Assembly: GCA_025925615.1 (NCBI GenBank)
Contig: JAICLN010000085.1
Coordinates: forward strand, 1 to 11,741
DNA from: Actinomycetospora sp.
Lineage (GTDB): Bacteria > Actinomycetota > Actinomycetes > Mycobacteriales > Pseudonocardiaceae
Length of the DNA: 11,741 nt
Direction of reading: 5' to 3'
Part shown: piece after piece, positions 7,013 to 11,741 of the stretch
How the letters are laid out: each line of letters starts with the position of its first letter
How positions within the stretch are numbered: the stretch's first letter is position 1
The notes under the pieces: generated by a model
Seen by the model: the letters and a program-made list of their open reading frames with translations, nothing else
The model's database searches: none
What the model was told of the DNA's origin: nothing
Program-made: the position numbers and the translations under genes

Positions 7013-8055
7013 GCGGGGGCGCCGGCGCGGGTCGCGGCGAGGCGCCTGCGAACCTCCGGCGCGACGCGCTCGGCCAGCAGTCGCACGCGCCGCGATCCGT
7101 GCTCAACGGATTCTCCCGGCAGCTGCGCCCAGAAGTGCACGTCCCGGATCTGGGGGCGGTCGGTGAGCATGGTGGTGAGCTCCTCGACCGCGGTGGCGGG
7201 ATCCCATAGCGCGAACGCCCCGGCGGCGACGATCTGGTCCGGGTCGGCGAACCGGGGCGTCGTGTCCGGCGGGCCGAACGCCCCCCAGGAGATGTAGGCG
7301 TTGAGCTGGGCCAGGACCAGCGGCCCGATCTCGGCCCACTCCCGCGCGGGGTCCTCGGCGATCAGGGCCCACTGGCCTGCGTAGATGCGCCCCTGGTCCC
7401 GCGGGGTGCCCTGGGCTTCGAGAGCGTCGAGGTAGGTCGAGTGGTGGTGGTTCTGCGTGGACAGGAACCCGTCGCCGATGCGCGCGACTCGAGCGATGGC
7501 GGGCTCGGCGAGTGCGCCGACGAGCAGGCGCGGGGTCCGTTCGGGCACCGGGGTGATCGGGAGCTCCGGAAGGCGGTACCGCCGGCCCTCGTAGGGCGCG
7601 CTCGAGCCCGACCAGGCGCGGCGGATGACGTCGATGCCCTCGGTGAGCAGGCTCGGACGGTGCCGGATGTCCCGGCCGAACGCCTCGAACTCGCGTTCCC
7701 AGTAACCCTGCCCCACTCCGAGGTCGAAACGCCCACCGGTGAGGAGCGAGACCGTCGCGGCGTCCTCGGCGAGCCGGATCGGGTCGTGCAGGGGGGACAC
7801 GACGAGGTTCGTGCCGATGCGCAAACGCCGCGTCCGCTCCCCGATCGCCGCGGCCAGCGTGAACGGCGAAGGGGTGTACCCGTCGTCGCAGAAGTGGTGC
7901 TCGGTGAGCCACACCGAGTCCAGGCCGAGCTGCTCGGCCCACGCGATCTGGTCGAGCGTCTCGCGGTAGAAGGTGCTGAACGGCCGGTCCGGCACCGGGT
8001 TGCGGAAGTCGTACCAGAGGCCGAACGCGACCGCGTGGTTCTCCTCGCTGGACAT
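7009..8055 (-). CDS. Luciferase-like (LLM class) flavin-dependent monooxygenase, copy 2
   Basis: A 348-aa, full-length luciferase-family protein. It has LGLDSVWLTEHHF (EHH motif, about 44-56), the RIGTNLVVSPLHDPIRLAED strand-helix segment, and GRFDLGVGQGYWEREFEAFG. It is clearly related to, but diverged from, the other luciferase-like protein in the cluster. It should use reduced flavin from a separate reductase to oxygenate an unknown substrate. No convincing ribosome binding site precedes ATG 8055. Instead a -10-like CAGGAT ends 6 nt before the ATG, the geometry of a leaderless mRNA. The stop codon overlaps the GTG of the broken acyl-CoA synthetase (GTGA, 7009-7012), so the two formed one unit. 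Two luciferase-like enzymes in one regulon may act on different intermediates or form a heteromer as in LuxAB (both inference). Confidence 0.88.
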   Translation of the reverse strand: MSSEENHAVAFGLWYDFRNPVPDRPFSTFYRETLDQIAWAEQLGLDSVWLTEHHFCDDGYTPSPFTLAAAIGERTRRLRIGTNLVVSPLHDPIRLAEDAATVSLLTGGRFDLGVGQGYWEREFEAFGRDIRHRPSLLTEGIDVIRRAWSGSSAPYEGRRYRLPELPITPVPERTPRLLVGALAEPAIARVARIGDGFLSTQNHHHSTYLDALEAQGTPRDQGRIYAGQWALIAEDPAREWAEIGPLVLAQLNAYISWGAFGPPDTTPRFADPDQIVAAGAFALWDPATAVEELTTMLTDRPQIRDVHFWAQLPGESVEHGSRRVRLLAERVAPEVRRRLAATRAGAPA

Positions 8056-8061
8056 GCGCCG

Positions 8062-8067
8062 ATCCTG
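8062..8067 (-). promoter_or_regulatory. Putative -10 element for luciferase-like 2, leaderless geometry
   Basis: The minus strand reads CAGGAT, 43 nt downstream of the 16-bp site at 8111-8126 and 6 nt before ATG 8055. The transcript would start at or next to the ATG. It departs from TANNNT at the first base. Confidence 0.4.
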
Positions 8068-8110
8068 GGCCGTGCCCGGCTACTGGCGGGACCTGCGCCG
8101 GCCGGAGCGG

Positions 8111-8126
8111 TTGTGGGCCTCTCCAA
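8111..8126 (-). promoter_or_regulatory. 16-bp cluster operator, site B
   Basis: The minus strand reads TTGGAGAGGCCCACAA. It lies 6 bp beyond the stop codon of the APH-like gene and about 55 bp upstream of luciferase-like 2. Only two central bases differ from site A. Confidence 0.65.
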
Positions 8127-8132
8127 GGACGC

Positions 8133-9155
8133 TCAGTCCGCCGTGCTCCAGGCCTCCTCGAGCAGGGTGGGGACGTCGCGCTCGAGCGCGGCGGCGTACG
8201 GGGTGACGAGGTCACCGGCCAGGTACTGCGAGTAGGCGGCCTCGATGATCGCGGCGAGCTTGAACAGGGCGAGCACCCGGTAGTAGGCGACGTCCCCGAC
8301 GGTGTGCCCGGCCTGCTGCTCGTAGCGCGCCACGAGGTGCGCGACCGGCGGGGACCCGGGCCGACGGGAGACTGCCTGAAGGGCGGGCATGGCGGGCGGG
8401 TCCACCGGGCGGGGTCCCCAGAGCGCGAGCAGCAGGCCGAGGTCGAGCAGTGGGTCGCCGATCGTGGCCATCTCCCAGTCGATCACCGCGAGCAGCCGGG
8501 GGGCGCTCCGGGCGACCAGGCAGTTGTCGAGGTGGAAGTCACCGTGCACCAGGCCGGGACGGAACGTCGCCGGACGCCGGCGCTCCAGCCACGCGGCGAG
8601 GTCGTCCATGCGCGGCAGCGGCCGGCGGGCGATCTTCTCCCACTGCCCGTACCACCGGGGGACCTGGCGCTCGAGGAAGCCGTCGGGCCGGCCGAAGCCG
8701 TCGAGACCGACCCGCTCCCACTCCACCCGATGCACCGCCGCCAGGGCGTCGACGACCTCGTCGGCGAGCGCGGCCACCGACGCCGGGTCGTCGCGCCATC
8801 CGCTGGGCAGGGTGTCGGTGATCGAGACGCCCTCGACGATCTGCTCCATCACCAGGAACGGCCCCCCGGGCACGTCGGCGTCCTCGCAGCACGCGGCCGG
8901 GCGGGGCGCGGGGGCTCCCGCGGCAGCCAGCGCGGTGAGGACCCGGTGCTCTCGCGACACGTTGTGCGCCGAGGCCGAGAGCGCGTGCTCCGGCGGCCGG
9001 CGCAGCACCCAGGAGGTCCCGGCCCCGTTGGTCAGCAGGCACGTCTCGTTGGAGTTCCCGCCCGTGAGGCGCTCGAGGGTCCAGGGCCCGGTGCCCTCGA
9101 GGTGGTCGTCGAGCCAGCTCGCGAGCCCGGCCGTGACGGCGAGACCCGTCGTCAC
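8133..9155 (-). CDS. APH-fold phosphotransferase (LvaA / ACAD10-11 kinase-domain type)
   Basis: A 340-aa protein with the aminoglycoside-phosphotransferase kinase fold. It has an N-lobe with TGGNSNETCLL (31-41) and WVLRRPP, the catalytic HGDFHLDN (204-211; Asp206 is the expected base, Asn211 a metal ligand), and IDWEMATIGDP with metal-binding Asp226. It is coupled to the acyl-CoA dehydrogenase gene upstream (GTGA, 9152-9155). This kinase-dehydrogenase pairing is known from LvaA/LvaC of Pseudomonas putida levulinate catabolism and from mammalian ACAD10/11, where a 4-hydroxyacyl-CoA is phosphorylated and then converted by the dehydrogenase partner. Antibiotic resistance is therefore an unlikely role. 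That it phosphorylates a 4-hydroxyacyl-CoA here is inference from family and pairing. Confidence 0.88.
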   Translation of the reverse strand: MTTGLAVTAGLASWLDDHLEGTGPWTLERLTGGNSNETCLLTNGAGTSWVLRRPPEHALSASAHNVSREHRVLTALAAAGAPAPRPAACCEDADVPGGPFLVMEQIVEGVSITDTLPSGWRDDPASVAALADEVVDALAAVHRVEWERVGLDGFGRPDGFLERQVPRWYGQWEKIARRPLPRMDDLAAWLERRRPATFRPGLVHGDFHLDNCLVARSAPRLLAVIDWEMATIGDPLLDLGLLLALWGPRPVDPPAMPALQAVSRRPGSPPVAHLVARYEQQAGHTVGDVAYYRVLALFKLAAIIEAAYSQYLAGDLVTPYAAALERDVPTLLEEAWSTAD

Positions 9156-10438
9156 GACACCGTCTCCAGCGGGTGCTCGAGGACCTCGGCGAAGCGGGCG
9201 AGCGCGGCGACCCGCCGCGTCGGGACGTGCTCGGTCGGGACGTCGGTCGGTGTGTAGCCACGGAGCAGGCGCCGGGCGACGCTCACGCGGTGGACCTCGT
9301 CGGGGCCGTCGTAGATGCGGGCCGCGCGGGACCAGCGGTACATCTGCTCGAGGGGCATGTCGGTGGTGTAGCCGAGCGACCCGTGGATCTGTACGGCGCG
9401 GTCGAGGACGTCGTGCAGCACCTGCGCGCCGTAGTACTTGATCATGGCGATCTCGGTGCGGGCCGCGGGCGCACCCACCTGGTCGATGCGCCAGGCCGTC
9501 TGGAGCGTGAGCAGCCGGGCCGCCTCGATCGCGGAGGCGCTGTCGGCGACCCAGTTCTGCACGGTCTGCTTGTCGGCGAGGGGTCCGCCGTGCACGGAGA
9601 TCGACACGGCCCGCTCGGCGAGCATGTCGAAGGCGCGCCGACAGACCCCGATCCAGCGCATGCAGTGGTGGATGCGGCCGGGTCCGAGGCGTCGCTGGGC
9701 GAGGGTGAACGCCTCGCCACGGCCCCCGAGGAGGTTCCCGGTCGGCACCCGCACGCCGTCATAGGTCACCTCGCCGTGGGCCCAGACCGGATTCTCGGCG
9801 CCGCCGGGGTCGTTCATGAGACCGAGGTCCCGCACCGCGATGCCCGGCGCGTCGCCCGGGACCAGCAGCATCGACATGCGGTGGTGCGGGTCGGCGTCGG
9901 GCTCCGTGACGGCCAGGACGATGTGCAGGTCGCCGCGCGAGGCGTTGCCGACCATCCACTTCCGGCCGGTGATCACCCACTCGTCGCCGTCGGGCTCGGC
10001 CCTCGTCGTGAACTGGCGGGGGTCGGAACCGGTCCCCTGCTCGGTCATCGCGAACGCGGACAGGATCCGCCCTTCGAGCAGCGGGTCGAGCCAGCGGCGC
10101 TTCTGCTCGTCGGTGCCCGCGAGCGCGATCAGTTCGGCGTTGCCCGAGTCCGGCGCCTGGCACCCGAAGACGAACGGTGCGAGCTCGCTGCGGCCGAGCA
10201 CCTCGTGCAGCAGCCCGAGGCGCAGCTGGCCGAAGCCCTGCCCCCCGAGCTCCGGGTCGAGGTGCGCCGCCCACAGACCCTGCGCCTTCACCCGGTCCTG
10301 CACCGGCGCGGCGAGACGGCGGAACGACCGGTGGTCGAGCTCAAGCACCTCGAGCGGGTAGATCTCCTCCTCCAGGAACGCTCGCGCCCACTCCAGCTGC
10401 GCCACGTACTCGGGCTCGGTCGAGAAGTCCCAGGCCAT
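9152..10438 (-). CDS. Acyl-CoA dehydrogenase, ACAD10/11-like
   Basis: A 428-aa FAD-dependent acyl-CoA dehydrogenase. Visible features are the FAD/substrate motif AFAMTEQGTGSDP (128-140), WVITGRKWMVGNAS (154-167), RDLGLMNDPGGAENP (203-217), and the C-terminal QIHGSLGYTTDMPLEQMYRWSRAARIYDGPDEVH. Asp377 in DGPDEVH aligns with the catalytic Glu of the medium-chain enzyme (YEG motif); the DGPDEVH form is typical of the ACAD10/11 group. ATG 10438 is chosen because GGGAG (10445-10449) lies 6 nt upstream; in-frame starts to 10483 add unconserved residues with no ribosome site. It is the first gene of a unit with the APH-like kinase, so it probably acts on that kinase's phosphorylated acyl-CoA product (inference). 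Ordinary beta-oxidation remains possible. Confidence 0.9.
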   Translation of the reverse strand: MAWDFSTEPEYVAQLEWARAFLEEEIYPLEVLELDHRSFRRLAAPVQDRVKAQGLWAAHLDPELGGQGFGQLRLGLLHEVLGRSELAPFVFGCQAPDSGNAELIALAGTDEQKRRWLDPLLEGRILSAFAMTEQGTGSDPRQFTTRAEPDGDEWVITGRKWMVGNASRGDLHIVLAVTEPDADPHHRMSMLLVPGDAPGIAVRDLGLMNDPGGAENPVWAHGEVTYDGVRVPTGNLLGGRGEAFTLAQRRLGPGRIHHCMRWIGVCRRAFDMLAERAVSISVHGGPLADKQTVQNWVADSASAIEAARLLTLQTAWRIDQVGAPAARTEIAMIKYYGAQVLHDVLDRAVQIHGSLGYTTDMPLEQMYRWSRAARIYDGPDEVHRVSVARRLLRGYTPTDVPTEHVPTRRVAALARFAEVLEHPLETVS

Positions 10439-10481
10439 GCTTCTCTCCCGCATGCTCGTCCTGCCGCGACGGTGCCCGACC

Positions 10482-10487
10482 ACGGTA
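10482..10487 (-). promoter_or_regulatory. Putative -10 element for the dehydrogenase-kinase unit
   Basis: The minus strand reads TACCGT, 41 nt downstream of the 16-bp site at 10529-10544. The predicted transcript start is near 10475, giving a leader of about 37 nt. Confidence 0.45.
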
Positions 10488-10528
10488 GGGAGACCGGGAC
10501 GGGACGGCGACCCGCGGACGGGGCCCGG

Positions 10529-10544
10529 TTGGAGATTCGACCAA
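10529..10544 (+). promoter_or_regulatory. 16-bp cluster operator, site C
   Basis: TTGGAGATTCGACCAA on the plus strand is the most palindromic of the four (TTGG-N8-CCAA). It lies 90 bp upstream of the acyl-CoA dehydrogenase start and immediately beyond the M56 peptidase remnant. Confidence 0.6.
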
Positions 10545-10550
10545 GGGCGC

Positions 10551-10767
10551 GGCGGTGCTGGACCACGGGCCCAGGGCCGCGACCTCGGGGAGCTGACCGA
10601 TCCACGTGAAGGCCACGACGGCGAGCACGAAGACGGTGGAGCCGGCGACGGCGAGACCGCCGGCCACGAGCACCCTCGTCGTCAGTGCAGGAGGAAGCCG
10701 GCGCCCGAGGCGGGGCGGCGGCGAAGATCACCGACACGACCAGGGCGACCACGGCGGCGGTGATCAC
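10551..10767 (-). pseudogene. Truncated M56 (BlaR1-like) metallopeptidase, N-terminal remnant
   Basis: The gene starts at GTG 10767, overlapping the BlaI stop codon (GTGA). It encodes a hydrophobic N-terminus, VITAAVVALVVSVIFAAA, then shifts frame in a G4 run (+ strand 10712-10715, one base too many). It continues as RLGRRLPPALTTRVLVAGG and a second membrane segment ending in AFTWIGQLPEVAALGPWS. This matches the start of actinobacterial M56 family peptidases, which normally run to about 300 aa. The rest, including the HExxH zinc site, is absent, and the sequence passes directly into the promoter region of the dehydrogenase unit. It cannot be a working protease. The boundary near 10550 is approximate. 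Confidence 0.72.
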
Positions 10768-11162
10768 GACCCGGTGGTTCCGTGCTCGCCGTCGGGGTCG
10801 GTGCTATGCACCAGGTCGGCGAGGAGCCGTTCGTCGTCATCGGACAGCGTGCCGACGAAGCGGGACAGGACTGCGGCCCGGTCGTCACGGGTGGCGAGCA
10901 GGCGCTGCATCTGGCGGGCAGCGATCTCGTCCTCGTCGACGACGGCCCGGTAGGCGAAGGAGCGGCCGGTGCGTCGCCGAGTCAGGATGCCCTTCTCACT
11001 CATCCGGGACAGGGTGGTCATGACCGTGGTGTAGGCCAGTTCGTCCCCCAGGGCGTCCCGGACCTCGCCGGGGGTCATGGCTTCCCCGGCTTCGGTGAGG
11101 ACGGCGAGGACCTCGTGTTCGTACGACTCCACGGAGGGGAGCTGGCGGGATGGACGAGACAT
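10764..11162 (-). CDS. BlaI/MecI/CopY-type winged-helix repressor
   Basis: A 132-aa protein with the Penicillinase_R winged-helix fold: YEHEVLAVLTEAGEAMTPGEVRDALG, then the recognition helix region ELAYTTVMTTLSRMSEKGILTRRRTGRSFAYR (about 44-75) and a C-terminal dimerisation helix. The family represses beta-lactamase-type or membrane-stress genes until a partner M56 protease cleaves it. Here the partner gene, coupled by a GTGA overlap, is a broken stub, so the repressor is orphaned. ATG 11162 gives the family-like N-terminus; no strong ribosome site is visible, and an ATG at 11183 would overlap the divergent gene's upstream region further. It is divergent to the dedA-like gene, with only about 34 bp between starts, so it may control that gene and itself. 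Confidence 0.85.
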   Translation of the reverse strand: MSRPSRQLPSVESYEHEVLAVLTEAGEAMTPGEVRDALGDELAYTTVMTTLSRMSEKGILTRRRTGRSFAYRAVVDEDEIAARQMQRLLATRDDRAAVLSRFVGTLSDDDERLLADLVHSTDPDGEHGTTGS

Positions 11163-11196
11163 CGTCCCCGTGGTTCCGATCATCGGCCGAGCTGCC

Positions 11197-11741
11197 GTGA
11201 CGGCGCTGCTGGAGCGGCTGCTCGCTGTCGACGGCCCGCTGCTCTACCTCCTGGTCGCCGCGGTGGTCTTCGTCGAGGACGCCTTGTTCGTGGGTTTCGT
11301 GGTGCCGGGTGAGGCGGCCGCGGTCCTGGGAGGTGTGGCCGCCGCCCTCGGTCACGCCAGTCTGGTCGGCATGGTGGTCACCGTCGTGGCGGCGGCGGTC
11401 GTGGGGGACAGCGTCGGCTACGAGGTGGGACGCCGGCTCGGCCCCCGGTTGGTGGAGAGCAGGATGCTGCGGGGACGGCGGGAGCGCCTTGATCGAGCTC
11501 GGGCTTTCCTGGCTCGTCGGGGTGGGTCGGCGGTGTTCCTGGGTCGCTTCGTGGCCTTCTTCCGGGCCGTGATGCCGGCCCTGGCCGGCACCGCGGAGAT
11601 GCGCTACCCGAAGTTCCTGGTCTTCAACGCCGCCGGCGGCATCGTCTGGGGTACCGGAGTGGTGGTGCTGGGCTATCTGGCCGGCAACTCCTACGCGGCC
11701 GTCGAACGCACCGTGGGGCGGGGGCTGGCCGTCGCCGTGGC
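11197..11741 (+). CDS. DedA/SNARE-associated-family membrane protein, partial at the right edge
   Basis: An open frame from GTG 11197 runs off the window with at least 181 residues. It has the DedA landmarks: a first membrane segment with VEDALFVGFVVPGEAAAVLGG (the FxPGE-like re-entrant motif), GDSVGYEVGRRLGP (the GDxxGYxxGR motif), and GRFVAFFRAVMPALAGTAEMRYPKFLVFNAAGGIVWG near the C-terminal half. Family members are polytopic inner-membrane proteins linked to lipid carrier recycling (undecaprenyl-phosphate or phospholipid translocation). The start is uncertain: GTG 11170 is also in frame and neither has a good ribosome site. Divergence from blaI at very short range suggests shared regulation. 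Confidence 0.87.
   Translation, partial: MTALLERLLAVDGPLLYLLVAAVVFVEDALFVGFVVPGEAAAVLGGVAAALGHASLVGMVVTVVAAAVVGDSVGYEVGRRLGPRLVESRMLRGRRERLDRARAFLARRGGSAVFLGRFVAFFRAVMPALAGTAEMRYPKFLVFNAAGGIVWGTGVVVLGYLAGNSYAAVERTVGRGLAVAV

Noticed and set aside
8133..9155. Antibiotic (aminoglycoside) resistance gene
   Set aside because: The APH fold is present, but coupling to an ACAD10/11-like dehydrogenase inside a catabolic regulon favours an acyl-CoA kinase.
4794..10544. Reading the TTGGAG of the repeated site as a -35 promoter hexamer
   Set aside because: Two of the four copies point away from their genes, and the distance to the -10 candidates is 41-43 nt, far above the usual 16-19 nt.
9173..10609. 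Long plus-strand open frame opposite the acyl-CoA dehydrogenase
   Set aside because: No recognisable domain, whereas the minus strand encodes a well-conserved dehydrogenase.
1..11741. tRNA or rRNA genes, CRISPR arrays, insertion sequences
   Set aside because: No cloverleaf-like segment, spaced direct repeats, transposase frame or terminal repeats were recognised by eye on either strand.

Overview
This window is high-GC DNA (strong G/C bias at third codon positions, frequent GTG starts, TGA stops) from an actinomycete. The style of the catabolic genes and the BlaI/M56 pair would suit Pseudonocardiales, but that placement is inference. Almost every gene is on the minus strand. Only a DedA-like membrane protein, cut by the right edge, reads rightward.

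Layout from right to left, in transcription order. (1) 11741-10551: a divergent dedA-like gene and a blaI-type repressor, followed by only the first ~70 codons of the M56 (BlaR1-like) peptidase that normally accompanies BlaI. (2) 10544-3583: a catabolic cluster in four transcription units: acyl-CoA dehydrogenase + APH-like kinase; luciferase-like monooxygenase + a broken acyl-CoA synthetase; alpha/beta hydrolase + SDR; and a second luciferase-like monooxygenase. (3) 3565-3496: two hairpins that close the cluster. (4) 3450-67: a GAF/PucR-type regulator coupled to a YchJ-like protein, then a nitronate monooxygenase-like flavoprotein with a terminator hairpin behind it.

The most interesting signal is regulatory. 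Each of the four cluster units has one 16-bp site with consensus TTGGAG(A/G)NNCNC/A(A/C)CAA, found in either orientation. Each site lies 41-43 nt upstream of a plausible -10 hexamer (TAGCGT, TACCGT, TAGCGT, CAGGAT). This puts the site centre near -62, the position of a class I activator. I saw no such site in front of the regulator, the nitronate monooxygenase gene or blaI. The four units therefore look like one regulon; the PucR-type protein beside them is the obvious but unproven candidate regulator.

The enzymes suggest a route for a cyclic ketone, lactone or hydroxy/keto acid: flavin monooxygenation, ester or lactone hydrolysis, alcohol/ketone redox, CoA activation, then kinase + ACAD processing of a 4-hydroxyacyl-CoA, as in the levulinate (Lva) pathway of Pseudomonas putida and mammalian ACAD10/11. 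Two components are compromised: the CoA ligase has lost most of its middle, and the SDR has Ala at the catalytic Ser position. No RNA genes, CRISPR arrays or insertion sequences were seen, and no gene-free stretch exceeds 300 bases.
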